This document shows, one piece after another, positions 52,710 through 60,825 of a stretch of 64,000 nt of DNA; within the stretch, counting starts at the first letter, position 1, and each line of letters starts with the position of its first letter. The stretch is from the NCBI RefSeq assembly GCF_021391495.1, contig NZ_CP090063.1, forward strand, positions 3,162,001 through 3,226,000, in the 5' to 3' direction. This stretch comes from Amycolatopsis acidiphila (GTDB lineage Bacteria; Actinomycetota; Actinomycetes; Mycobacteriales; Pseudonocardiaceae). The position numbers and the translations under genes were made by a program. Below the pieces are notes generated by a model that saw only the letters and a list, made by a program, of their open reading frames with translations, did not search any database and was not told where the DNA came from.

Positions 52710-53983
52710 TGGACGAATGCCACCACGGCGATGCTCTGGTCAAGGAGCTGCGCGAGATCATCGACCGGCAGCAGCAGGAGCTGCGGATGCACCGGTCGGA
52801 GCTCGAACAGACCAACGCGGGCCTGCTCGCGCTGCACGCGGAGGTCGAGCTGCAGCGGCAGCGCTCGGCGTTCCTCGACGAGGTCAGCCGCACCGTCTCG
52901 GCGTCGCTGCGCGGCCGGGAGGTCGCGCAGGCGCTGGTCCACCTCGTCGAGCGGGAGGGTGTCGCGACGGCCGCGGCGGTGTGGCTGCTCGACGACGCCC
53001 GCCGGCTGCACCGCGAGCCCGAGCCGGGCGAGCCCGACAGCGCCGTGCGCCGGGTGGTGGCCACCCGCCGCCCGGTCACCGACGAGAAGCGGATCCTCGT
53101 CCCGCTCAGCGTCGGCCCGAACCTGCTGGGCGTCCTGGAGCTGTGCCGCGACGAGCCGGGCTTCGGCGAGGACGACGTGCCGTTCGTCAGCGCCGTCGCC
53201 GCACGCTCCGCCGTCGGCCTGCGCAACGCGGGCGAGTACGAACGCGAGCGGGAGATGGCCGAACGGCTGCAGCTGGCGATGCTGCCGACCCTGGACACCC
53301 CGGCCGACCTGCACCTGTCCGCGCGGTACCTGCCCGCCGCCCGCGGCATCAACGTCGGCGGCGATTGGTTCGACGCGTTCACCAGGCCCGACGGCACGGT
53401 GGTGCTCACTGTCGGCGACGTCACGGGGCACGGCCTCGAAGCCGCGGTGATCATGGGGAAGCTGCAGAACGCGCTGCGCGCCTACGCCGCCGAGGGGCAC
53501 GGCCCCGCCGAGACCCTGCGACTGACCCACGGCCTGCTGCGCGGCTGGCACAGCCCGCTGCTCGCCACGGCCGTGGTGATGGACCTCGAGCTGGCGACGG
53601 GCCGGATCCGCTGGGCCAACGCCGGGCACCTGCCCGTGTTCGTCGCGGACAAGGCGGGCCGGGTGCGCGCGCTGGACGAGCCGAACGCGCCGCTGATGGG
53701 CGTGCCGTTCACGTTCGCCATCCGCGAGTACGAGACCGACCTGAGTCCGGGCGAGACGATCCTGATGTACACCGACGGCCTGGTCGAGCGGCGGACGCAG
53801 TCGATCGACACCGGGATGGACCGGCTCGCGGAGGTCTTCCAGGCGGCTGCCGGCGCGCCGCCCGACGAGGCGAGCGACCGCATCCTCGAGGAGATGCTCG
53901 GTTCCGACGAGCACGACGACGACGTGTGCCTGCTGTTGTGCCGGTGGGACGCCGACGGCACGGCGCCGCAGGACGAGTGCTGA
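52709..53983 (+). CDS. GAF-PP2C (RsbU/RsbP-like) serine phosphatase
   Basis: A 424-residue protein: N-terminal coiled coil (residues about 8-65), GAF domain (about 70-180), short linker (EREREMAERLQLAMLP) and SpoIIE-type PP2C domain with metal residues in GGDWFDAF, GDVTGHGLEAA, YTDGLVERR and DDDVCLLL. It is the likely target of RsbT and would dephosphorylate the STAS antagonist at 49584. The GAF has no evident haem histidine. Confidence 0.85.
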   Translation: MDECHHGDALVKELREIIDRQQQELRMHRSELEQTNAGLLALHAEVELQRQRSAFLDEVSRTVSASLRGREVAQALVHLVEREGVATAAAVWLLDDARRLHREPEPGEPDSAVRRVVATRRPVTDEKRILVPLSVGPNLLGVLELCRDEPGFGEDDVPFVSAVAARSAVGLRNAGEYEREREMAERLQLAMLPTLDTPADLHLSARYLPAARGINVGGDWFDAFTRPDGTVVLTVGDVTGHGLEAAVIMGKLQNALRAYAAEGHGPAETLRLTHGLLRGWHSPLLATAVVMDLELATGRIRWANAGHLPVFVADKAGRVRALDEPNAPLMGVPFTFAIREYETDLSPGETILMYTDGLVERRTQSIDTGMDRLAEVFQAAAGAPPDEASDRILEEMLGSDEHDDDVCLLLCRWDADGTAPQDEC

Positions 53984-54049
53984 AGAGTGCCCTGAGCGTC
54001 GTTCGCGTGACGGTGACGGCCCGCCGCTTCGCCGGCTGAGAAAAAGGAC

Positions 54050-54481
54050 CTAGGCCAGCGCGAACTCGGCCCAGACCCACTTGCCCTCGCCGGCCCGGCG
54101 GTGCCCCCACGCGCTGCTGAGCGCCTGGATCATCGGCAGGCCGCGGCCACGGGTCGAACCCGGCGGCGGGTGGCGCAGCACCGGATCGGCCGGGGAGGAG
54201 TCCCGCACCTCCAGCAGCAGGCAGCGGCCGCTGAGCCGCAGCCGCAGCGCGATGCTCCCGCTGCCGTGCTCGAAGGCGTTCGTCACCAGCTCGGACGCGA
54301 CGAGCACCAGGTCACCTGCCTGCTCGCCGGACACGCCCCACGAGGTCAGCGCCGCGGCCACGAACGAGCGGGCTTCCCTGGGCGACCCGGCCGCCGCTGG
54401 CAGGTGGGTGCCGAGTCTGCGCACCCGGCCGGTGCTGGGCGGCGCCTCGCTCTTCCGACTCAAGTGGGGGACCCTCCTCAC
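54050..54481 (-). CDS. anti-sigma-type GHKL ATPase (RsbW-like)
   Basis: A 143-residue ATP-binding protein (REARSFVAAAL, LVASELVTNAFEHGSG, RGRGLPMIQALSSAWG). It could be the sigma-factor-binding kinase opposed by the STAS antagonist at 49584. The frame opens at GTG 54481, but AGGAGGG lies just right for a TTG at 54463. A possible stress promoter (GATT-N15-AGGTAT) lies at 54502-54526 on the minus strand. No sigma factor gene is beside it. Confidence 0.78.
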   Translation of the reverse strand: MRRVPHLSRKSEAPPSTGRVRRLGTHLPAAAGSPREARSFVAAALTSWGVSGEQAGDLVLVASELVTNAFEHGSGSIALRLRLSGRCLLLEVRDSSPADPVLRHPPPGSTRGRGLPMIQALSSAWGHRRAGEGKWVWAEFALA

Positions 54482-54605
54482 CGATGGGCAGTTACGTTCG
54501 GATACCTCCAGGCGCGAAAACGAATCAGGTTTCCCGCGACAACCTCTCGTTGCTGTCCGGGGCCGGGCCGCTTCGCCGTCCTGGGACGGCAGGCGTTCGC
54601 GCCGG

Positions 54606-55136
54606 TCACCACACGTCGCCGTCGCGCCAGTCGCAGGTCAGGGCCGCGTCGAGGTCGAGGGGAGCGGTGCACGGCAGGACGTGGATGGCGCCGTCGTCGT
54701 CGGGGGTCGGGCGGATTCCGGCCGGGGTGAGGGCCGACGACGGGCCGCGCCAGGGCCGCCAGCCGCGTGCGGCGTAGAAGGCGGCGCCCTCGTCGCTCGC
54801 GCCCAGGGCGCCGAGGTCGTAGGCCGCGCGGATGACGCGTTCCAGCTCGGCCATCATCGCCGCGCCGTGCCCCCGGCGCCGGTGCTCGGCACGCACTCCG
54901 ACGCCCTCGACGTAGCCGGCCCGCAATGCCTTGCCACCGTGCAGGATCCGCCGCTGCACGAGGGCCGCGTGCCCGACGAGCTCGCCGTCCCAGGCGAGGG
55001 CGTGCAGGCCGCCGAGCGAGTGCTCCCAGTCGGACTCGGTCATGTCGTCGAAGATGTCGTAGAGCAAGGCCCGCGCCCGCGCGCGCACCGTCGTGGCCAG
55101 CTCAGCGGTGTGCAGGACGCGGATCATCCCGCGCAC
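54606..55136 (-). CDS. aac(2')-I: aminoglycoside 2'-N-acetyltransferase, AAC(2')-I-like
   Basis: A 176-residue GNAT enzyme that matches the mycobacterial AAC(2')-I family throughout: TESDWEHSLGGLHALAWDGELVGHAALV in the front half, LRAGYVEGVGVRAEHRRRGHGAAMM (acetyl-CoA loop), FYAARGWRPWRGPSSALTP, and the closing CDWRDGDVW that lines the drug site. In mycobacteria it is chromosomal and may have a housekeeping role. GTG 55136 or ATG 55127 may be the start; it follows another GNAT gene by three bases. Confidence 0.85.
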   Translation of the reverse strand: MRGMIRVLHTAELATTVRARARALLYDIFDDMTESDWEHSLGGLHALAWDGELVGHAALVQRRILHGGKALRAGYVEGVGVRAEHRRRGHGAAMMAELERVIRAAYDLGALGASDEGAAFYAARGWRPWRGPSSALTPAGIRPTPDDDGAIHVLPCTAPLDLDAALTCDWRDGDVW

Positions 55137-55139
55137 GGG

Positions 55140-55598
55140 CTACGCCGGGGCCTGGAGCAACCGCGAGGACACGGCGAACCCGTGGCGTTCGTAGGCCGGG
55201 ACGGCGCGGACGCTCGAGTGCACGGTCACGCGCTCGAGCCGGAGCTCCCGCGCCAGGTCCAGGAGAGCGTCGATGAGCCTGCCGCCCACGCCGTTGTCGC
55301 GTTCGCCGGGGAGGACGTACACGCACTGCACGTCCCCGGACCGCCGGTCGAGCGCCCGCGGCGTGGGCACCCGGGGAACGATGGCCAGCCACGCCATCCC
55401 GACCACCGTGTCCTCCCGCACGGCGACCAGGCACCGGTGCGTGCCGCGGTTCTCCCTTGCCCAGCGGGCGAAATCCCCGGCGAACGCGTCCCGGCTCGTG
55501 GCCGGGCGGTCTCCGTTGTCCAGCACCCAGTGCCACCGGAGCCCGGCCACGACGCTCAGCTCCTCGTCTCGTGCCGGGTGTATGTCGAGATCATCCAC
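55140..55598 (-). CDS. GNAT family N-acetyltransferase
   Basis: A 152-residue acetyltransferase with the acetyl-CoA-binding segment VQCVYVLPGERDNGVGGRLIDALL and a C-terminal ERVTVHSSVRAVPAYERHGF typical of GNATs acting on small molecules or protein ends. It starts at GTG 55598 and is coupled to the AAC(2') gene. The substrate is unknown. Confidence 0.78.
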   Translation of the reverse strand: MDDLDIHPARDEELSVVAGLRWHWVLDNGDRPATSRDAFAGDFARWARENRGTHRCLVAVREDTVVGMAWLAIVPRVPTPRALDRRSGDVQCVYVLPGERDNGVGGRLIDALLDLARELRLERVTVHSSVRAVPAYERHGFAVSSRLLQAPA

Positions 55599-55660
55599 AC
55601 CGTCATGGTGCCCGATTCGTCGTCCGGGGTGGCGAATTCGGCTGCGCCGGACGAAGCCGC

Positions 55661-56302
55661 CTAACGCAGCCGCTTGCGCTTCGCCAGGTAGACCGCCGCC
55701 TCGGTGCGGCGTTCGAAGCCCAGCTTGTGCAGCAGCGACGAGACGTAGTTCTTCACCGTCTTCTCCGCCAGGAACAGCCGCTGCGCGATCTGGCGGTTGG
55801 TCAGCCCCGCCGCGATCAGCTCGAGGACCCGCCGTTCCTGCGGGCTGAGCAGCTCGTACTGCGGGTCCGGCTCCTCGGCCTCGCCGCGCAGCCTGCTCGT
55901 CACCGACGCGGTGAGCGCCGGGTCGAGCAGCGAGCCGCCCGCGGCCGCGGTGCGGACGGCTTCGAGGATGTTGATGCCGGAGACCTGCTTGAGCAGATAG
56001 CCCGCCGCGCCCGCCAGTATCGCGCCGAACAACGCCTCGTCGTCGGAGTACGACGTCAGCATCAGGCATGCCGGCGGGTCCGGCAGCGCCCGGATGTCGC
56101 GGCACACCGACACGCCCTCGCCGTCGGGCAACCGCACGTCGAGGATCGCGACGTCGGGCTTCGCCGGCGGGATCCGGGCCAGCGCCTCCGCCGCCGTGCC
56201 CGCCTCACCGGCCACGCGCAGGTCGGGCTCGGACTCCAGGAGGGTCTTCAGCCCCGCCCGCACCACCTCGTGGTCGTCGAGCAGGAACACCGAGATCGTC
56301 AT
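55661..56302 (-). CDS. DevR-like response regulator 2
   Basis: A 213-residue NarL-family regulator, closely like the one at 44070 (Asp9-Asp10, phospho-acceptor Asp55 in [61 protein letters not shown]). The recognition helix is nearly identical in the two, so both may bind the same boxes. ATG 56302 shares ATGA with the kinase gene. Confidence 0.87.
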   Translation of the reverse strand: MTISVFLLDDHEVVRAGLKTLLESEPDLRVAGEAGTAAEALARIPPAKPDVAILDVRLPDGEGVSVCRDIRALPDPPACLMLTSYSDDEALFGAILAGAAGYLLKQVSGINILEAVRTAAAGGSLLDPALTASVTSRLRGEAEEPDPQYELLSPQERRVLELIAAGLTNRQIAQRLFLAEKTVKNYVSSLLHKLGFERRTEAAVYLAKRKRLR

Positions 56303-57840
56303 TCGCGCAGCACCGCCGTCCACGCCAGTTTCGTGCCGCCGTCCGGTCGCGGCTCCACCGACAGTGCGCCGTGCCAGCGCGCCGCCCGCTGTTTCAGGTT
56401 CGCCAGGCCGCTCGCCCGCGGCGGGTCCACCGCGCCGCCGACGCCGTCGTCGAGCACTGTCAGCGACAGCTGCCGGCCGTTCCGGTCGACGAGCACCTCG
56501 ATCGACACCGAGCTGGCCGCGGCGTGGCGGGCCACGTTCGAAAGCGCTTCCCGCACCGTCGCCAGCAGGTCCGACCGCACCGGCCCCGCGACGGCGGCGT
56601 CGAGCGGCCCGTCGAAGCTGATGCGTGGCTCGAAGCCCAGCATCCCGACGCTGTCCTGCGTCATCCGCAACAGGTCCGAGCGCACCCCGCCGTGTGCCTC
56701 GGCGGGCTCCTGCAGGGAGAAGATGCTGTTGCGCACGTCCCGGATTGTGCGGTCGAGGTCGCGGACGAAACCGGTGACCCGCTCGGCGAGCTCCGGCCGC
56801 GCGGTGAGCCTGCTCAGCCCCTCCAGCCCCAGCCCGATCGCGAACAGCCGCTGGATCACCAGGTCGTGCAGGTCGCGTGCGATCCGGTCCCGCTCCTCGA
56901 ACACCACCAGCCGCCGCCGGTCCTCCTCCGCGCGGGCGAACGCGACCGCCAGCGCGGCGTGCGCGGCGAAGTCGCGCACCAGCTCCACCTCGGCGTCGGT
57001 GAACGGGTCCGCGTCGCGGAACTTCACCACCAGCAGCACGCCCAGCTTGTCCCCGCCGGCGATGAGCGGGACGGCGACCGCGGAGTCGAGGTCCTTGATG
57101 CTGCGCGGCACGTCGATGTCGCTGTTGGCCTGCTGGACCGCCACGTGCCCGCCGTACTGGCTGACCACGACGGGCTTGCCGGTGGTGTAGGCCTGGCCGG
57201 AGGCGGTGCCCTCCTTCGGCACGATCGCGCCGACGAGCCGGTGGTACTCCGGATACGGGGACGCGATGATCTCGAAGACCAGCGCCGAGGAGTCGGTCTG
57301 GCTGGGCAGCGCGATCGCGCCGCCGGAGGCGTTCGCGACCACTCTGGCGCGGTCGGCGATCGTGTGCAGCGTCGTGCCGCTGTCCTCGCCGGCCAGCAGC
57401 GCCGCGGTGACCTGCTGCGACGCCTCCCGCCAGCGTTCCCGGCGCAGCGCCTGCTCGTACAGGCTCGCGTTCTCCACCGCGATGCTCGCCGCGGCGGCGA
57501 GCGCCACCAGCCACTCGCGGTCCTGCTCGGCGAAGACGCGGCCGCCCCGCTTGCCCGTCACGTACAGCCGCCCGAACACGCTCTCGCGCAGCCGGATCGG
57601 CACGGCGATCGTGCCGGAACCGTGGGGCAGGTCGTCCTGGCAGCCGTAGCCGTGCGGGCCGCCGACCTCGATCACCCTGCCCAGCCGGTGCTCCGGCAGC
57701 AGCTCGGCGATCACCCCGTGCTCGGCGTCGACCAGCTCGCACGCGGATTCGACGATGCGCCTCAGCACATCGGGCAGGCGCAGATCCGCCGCTATCCCGA
57801 CCACCGCGTCCAACAGCGCCCGGGCGCTGGTTTCGATCAC
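56299..57840 (-). CDS. DevS-like GAF sensor histidine kinase 2
   Basis: A 513-residue kinase with two GAF domains, HisKA_3 (His325 in ARDLHDLVIQRLF) and HATPase (REALSNVARHAAAS, DDGVGGAVDPP). The first GAF is about 35 residues shorter than in kinase 1: the loop before the haem histidine is missing, although a histidine remains nearby (His73 in LPHGSGTIAVPI). It may bind haem differently, or not at all. GTG 57840 follows GGGAG. It is the middle gene of a PPOX-kinase-regulator operon. Confidence 0.87.
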   Translation of the reverse strand: MIETSARALLDAVVGIAADLRLPDVLRRIVESACELVDAEHGVIAELLPEHRLGRVIEVGGPHGYGCQDDLPHGSGTIAVPIRLRESVFGRLYVTGKRGGRVFAEQDREWLVALAAAASIAVENASLYEQALRRERWREASQQVTAALLAGEDSGTTLHTIADRARVVANASGGAIALPSQTDSSALVFEIIASPYPEYHRLVGAIVPKEGTASGQAYTTGKPVVVSQYGGHVAVQQANSDIDVPRSIKDLDSAVAVPLIAGGDKLGVLLVVKFRDADPFTDAEVELVRDFAAHAALAVAFARAEEDRRRLVVFEERDRIARDLHDLVIQRLFAIGLGLEGLSRLTARPELAERVTGFVRDLDRTIRDVRNSIFSLQEPAEAHGGVRSDLLRMTQDSVGMLGFEPRISFDGPLDAAVAGPVRSDLLATVREALSNVARHAAASSVSIEVLVDRNGRQLSLTVLDDGVGGAVDPPRASGLANLKQRAARWHGALSVEPRPDGGTKLAWTAVLRE

Positions 57841-57873
57841 TGGGTCTCCCTGCCGGAGGCGAGGCCCAGTAGA

Positions 57874-58272
57874 TTACCGCGTCACCCGCCGCCCGGAAAC
57901 GACCTCGATCGGAATCCGCACGCAGCGCAGGTCCCCGCCGGGGACCTGCCAGGACAGGTCCGGGCGACGCTGCGGGAGGTCGCAGTCCCGCACCACGCCC
58001 GCCCGGCCGAGCACGGTGACCCACCAGCCGGTCTCGAGCCCGGCGTCGAACGCGTCGGCCTCGAACGCGACCACGCCGTCCTGCGCGGCGCCGAAGAGGT
58101 CGGTGTGCGCCTGCGCCGGGAACCAGACCGCGTCCTGCCCGCACAGGAACTTCACCGGCTGCACCGCGGGCAGGCCGCGGGCGGTGAACACCACCCGGCC
58201 GACCCTGGCCGTGGCGAGCAGCGCGAGGCACTCGGCCCGGTCGACGATCTCCAGGCCGGACGGGTCCAGCAT
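57874..58272 (-). CDS. pyridoxamine 5'-phosphate oxidase-like flavin-binding protein 2
   Basis: A 132-residue split-barrel protein (CLALLATARVGRVVFTARGLPAVQPVKFL), paralogous to the one at 44943. It is the first gene of the operon with the second kinase-regulator pair, and two DosR-like boxes lie upstream. It probably binds a flavin or F420. Confidence 0.8.
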   Translation of the reverse strand: MLDPSGLEIVDRAECLALLATARVGRVVFTARGLPAVQPVKFLCGQDAVWFPAQAHTDLFGAAQDGVVAFEADAFDAGLETGWWVTVLGRAGVVRDCDLPQRRPDLSWQVPGGDLRCVRIPIEVVSGRRVTR

Positions 58273-58298
58273 CGCGATGGGTCCTCACTCGTCCGTGC

Positions 58299-58357
58299 GG
58301 GGGATTCGGCCCTCACGATCCCGCCGGGGGCGCGGGGCCGGTAGGGCCATTCGGCCC
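58299..58357. promoter_or_regulatory. two DosR-like boxes upstream of the second kinase operon
   Basis: GGGCC-ATTC-GGCCC (58344-58357... core ending 58357) is a perfect GGGNC-N4-GNCCC palindrome; GGGGG-ATTC-GGCCC (58299-58312) differs at one base. Their starts are 45 bases apart, about four helical turns, and they lie 27-85 bases before the PPOX start. Paired boxes are usual at strongly DosR-controlled promoters. Confidence 0.55.
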
Positions 58358-58466
58358 GGTGCTTTCCCACCGGCCGGTCCCGTCGGTGAGCGGGCACGAC
58401 GGCAACACCGGGCACACGTTTCCGGGCGCATGATGGAGGAAAGCCCCCGCGGCGGAGGGAGACCCC

Positions 58467-59144
58467 ATGTATCCCCTGCAGGACTTCGAGCCGTTGCTGT
58501 GGCCGTTCATCGTGCTGATGTGGCTCGTGGTCTCGATGTACTCGCGGGCGGCCCTGCACCGGCGCTGGCGCGCCCGTTCCCACCCCGCGCCCCGACGGCC
58601 GCACGTGCAGGCCGCCGCCCCCGCGCTGCCGAAGTCGTTGCGGCTGCGCTGGGACCAGGCGCGCGAGCGCTACGGCCGGGTGGCGGGGGAGTACGGGCAG
58701 TACGAGGCCGACGCCCTGCAGGTGCTGCGGCTGCCGGCGCTGGCGGATCCGGCGGTGCCCTCGACCGGCCGGTTCATCGACGCCTTCCACGAGGCGATGG
58801 CCCTGCACACCGAGGAGTTCCCGCCGGAGCCGATGGCCCGGCAGTTCATCGAAGCGACCGTGACGGCGGAAAAGGCCTGGGCCGCCGCGCGCGAAGCGGC
58901 GGAGAAGCTGCGTGCGTCCCGGTTCACCGCCGAAGAGCGCGCGCTGATCGCGCAGGGCATCAAGCTGCTGGAGCTGGCCCAGGGCGGGGCGACCCCGGCC
59001 GAACAGGAGGCGGCGCTGGGTGCCGCGCGCGGGGTGCTGGCGAAGCTGGAGCGCAGCGTAGGCACCCGCCTGGACTGGCGGGTGCCCCGCTCCGCGCGTC
59101 AGGCCATCGACGCCGCGGGCAAGCCGCGGCTGCCGCCGGCGTGA
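58467..59144 (+). CDS. membrane-anchored protein of unknown function
   Basis: A 225-residue protein with one N-terminal membrane helix (LLWPFIVLMWLVVSMYS, residues about 10-26), a basic proline-rich linker (30-55) and an alpha-helical, probably cytoplasmic, domain rich in Ala, Glu and Arg. GGAGGGAGA precedes ATG 58467. No family was recognised. It converges on the ChaB-type gene with seven bases between. Confidence 0.7.
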   Translation: MYPLQDFEPLLWPFIVLMWLVVSMYSRAALHRRWRARSHPAPRRPHVQAAAPALPKSLRLRWDQARERYGRVAGEYGQYEADALQVLRLPALADPAVPSTGRFIDAFHEAMALHTEEFPPEPMARQFIEATVTAEKAWAAAREAAEKLRASRFTAEERALIAQGIKLLELAQGGATPAEQEAALGAARGVLAKLERSVGTRLDWRVPRSARQAIDAAGKPRLPPA

Positions 59145-59151
59145 TCGAGGA

Positions 59152-59559
59152 CTACTTGCCGCGTGACTTCGCGGTCTGGCGGGTGTTGGCCTTCTGCAGC
59201 GCCTTCACCAGCTCCGGCTTGCTCATCGACGAGCGGCCCTTGATGTCGAGCTTCTGGGCCAGCTCGTAGAGGTGGTTCTTGCTCGCCGAGGCGTCCACGC
59301 CGCCGGCGGTCTTCGTCGGCTTGCGGTTGGCGCCCCGCTTCGCCTGGCTGTCGGAAGGGCCCTTCTTGCCGCCCTCCTTCTCCTCCCAGTGGTCGCCGAC
59401 CTTCTCGTAGGAGTGCTTCAGCGCGGAGTACGCGGTCTGGTGTGCCCGTCGGCCGTCGCCGTAGGTCTTCGCCGCCGAGTCGTGTGCCTTCACCCAGGTG
59501 TCCTGGGCCTTCTTCGGCGAACGTTTCAGCGTGCTGGGCAGAACCTCTCGTCCCGGCAT
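59152..59559 (-). CDS. ChaB plus Rho N-terminal domain protein
   Basis: A 135-residue protein with an N-terminal ChaB domain (LPSTLKRSPKKAQDTWVKAHD, then TAYSALKHSYEKVGDHWEEK) and a C-terminal Rho_N/SAP-like domain (NHLYELAQKLDIKGRSSMSK), joined by a lysine-rich linker. Such small basic proteins probably bind nucleic acid and are common in actinobacterial stress regulons. ATG 59559 follows GGAGGTG. Upstream, GTTT-N16-GGGCAC on the minus strand (59602-59627) is a possible stress promoter. Confidence 0.8.
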   Translation of the reverse strand: MPGREVLPSTLKRSPKKAQDTWVKAHDSAAKTYGDGRRAHQTAYSALKHSYEKVGDHWEEKEGGKKGPSDSQAKRGANRKPTKTAGGVDASASKNHLYELAQKLDIKGRSSMSKPELVKALQKANTRQTAKSRGK

Positions 59560-59621
59560 GGGGAACACCTCCACACATCGGATTCGTGACTCGCAGTAGG
59601 GGTGCCCGGCGCGCGGCGGCG

Positions 59622-59891
59622 TCAAACGCCACCGTCCTCCACGTGCATCGCCTGCTCCTCGGCGCCGGCGGCGGGATGCTCCGTGCCCGCGTCGTCGGCG
59701 ACCGCCTTCTTCTCCCGGTCGACCAGGTCGTTCGCGCGGTCCGGCGCGACGAACTGGTTGCCCGTGTCCTCGGCGTCGGGTTCGCGCGCGTAGTCCGGAT
59801 CGGTCGCCCGCCAGCTGACGGGGTCCTCCAGGGGCTTCGGCTCCGCCTCCAGCTCGAGGCTTTCCTGCTGTTCGGACCTCGGCTCCGCCAT
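59622..59891 (-). CDS. small acidic protein, unknown
   Basis: An 89-residue, very acidic protein with many Glu, Asp, Ala and Pro and no hydrophobic core, so it is likely disordered. It follows the SDR gene by 16 bases with GGAGGGAG before the ATG and probably shares its message. No function can be given. Confidence 0.6.
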   Translation of the reverse strand: MAEPRSEQQESLELEAEPKPLEDPVSWRATDPDYAREPDAEDTGNQFVAPDRANDLVDREKKAVADDAGTEHPAAGAEEQAMHVEDGGV

Positions 59892-59907
59892 CGTTGTCTC
59901 CCTCCGG

Positions 59908-60753
59908 TCAGCCGGGCATCGTCTCGCCGCCGAGCGCGGCGATGACTTCCCCGGTGTAGTAGGACGAAAGCCGGTCCGACGCGAGGAACACGTACGACGG
60001 CGCGAGCTCGTCCGGATGGGCCATCCGTTTCATCGGCACCTGCTCGCCGAACTTCTCGACGTGCTCCTCCGACAGGGTCGCCGGGATCAGGGGTGTCCAC
60101 ACCGGACCCGGCGCCACGCAGTTGATCCGGATCCCGCGCTCGGCCAGCGCCTGCGCCATCGAGTACGTCCAGGCGATGATCGCGCCCTTGGTCGCGGAGT
60201 AGTCGATGAGCTTCTTGTTGCCGCGCAAGCCGTTCACCGAGGCGGTGTTGACGATCGCGCTGCCATCGCCGAGATGCGGCAGCGCCGCCCGCGTCACCCG
60301 GAAGTAGCTGTGGATGTTCACGTCGAACGTGTGCAGCCACTGCTCCTCGGTGAGCTGTTCGGGCGAGTCGAGTTCCTGCTGAGTGGCGATGTTGTTCACC
60401 AGCAGGTCGAGCCCGCCGAAGGCGCGCACCGTGTCCTCGACCACCGACCGGCACTGCTGCGCGCCGGCGAGGTCGCCGGGCAGCAGCAGGCACTGCCTGC
60501 CCTCCTTGCGCACCAGTTCGGCGGTGTGCTCGGCGTCGGAGTGCTCGTTGAGGTACGCGATCGCGACGTCGGCGCCCTCCTTCGCGAAGGCCACCGCGAC
60601 GGCGCGGCCGATGCCCGAGTCGCCGCCGGTGATCAGCGCCCGCCGGTCCTTCAGCAGGTCGCGGCCTTCGTAGTCGCTCATCGAGTCCCGCGGCCGCGGG
60701 CGCATCTGGCCCGTCGAGCCGGGCGGCTGCTGTTGCTGCGGGGGTTTGCTCAT
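59908..60753 (-). CDS. short-chain dehydrogenase/reductase, stress-type (YdaD/YhxC-like)
   Basis: A 281-residue SDR with an N-terminal extension rich in Gln and Pro. The NAD(P) loop is TGGDSGIGRAV, NNIATQ marks the fold, and the catalytic residues are Ser in TASVNG and Tyr-x3-Lys in DYSATK. Long SDRs of this type are general-stress proteins in Bacillus and other bacteria. Its promoter (60763-60788) has a sigmaB-like form, in agreement. Substrate unknown. Confidence 0.84.
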   Translation of the reverse strand: MSKPPQQQQPPGSTGQMRPRPRDSMSDYEGRDLLKDRRALITGGDSGIGRAVAVAFAKEGADVAIAYLNEHSDAEHTAELVRKEGRQCLLLPGDLAGAQQCRSVVEDTVRAFGGLDLLVNNIATQQELDSPEQLTEEQWLHTFDVNIHSYFRVTRAALPHLGDGSAIVNTASVNGLRGNKKLIDYSATKGAIIAWTYSMAQALAERGIRINCVAPGPVWTPLIPATLSEEHVEKFGEQVPMKRMAHPDELAPSYVFLASDRLSSYYTGEVIAALGGETMPG

Positions 60754-60762
60754 GCCGCCCAG

Positions 60763-60788
60763 ATGCCCCGCGCCCGCGCCGCCCAAAC
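60763..60788 (-). promoter_or_regulatory. sigmaB/sigmaF-like promoter of the SDR gene
   Basis: On the minus strand GTTT (60788-60785), a 16-base spacer and GGGCAT (60768-60763) match the actinobacterial general-stress consensus GTTT-N15-17-GGGTAT at all but one base. The -10 box ends ten bases before the ATG. Confidence 0.5.
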
Positions 60789-60791
60789 GCC

Positions 60792-60816
60792 GGTTGAACG
60801 CGGCGGGCCCGGGTAT
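60792..60816 (+). promoter_or_regulatory. sigmaB/sigmaF-like promoter of the epimerase gene
   Basis: GGTT (60792-60795), a 15-base spacer and a perfect GGGTAT (60811-60816) fit GNNT-N14-16-GGGTAY. The ATG at 60826 is ten bases beyond the -10 box, so the message is nearly leaderless. Confidence 0.6.
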
Positions 60817-60825
60817 TCGGCCGCC

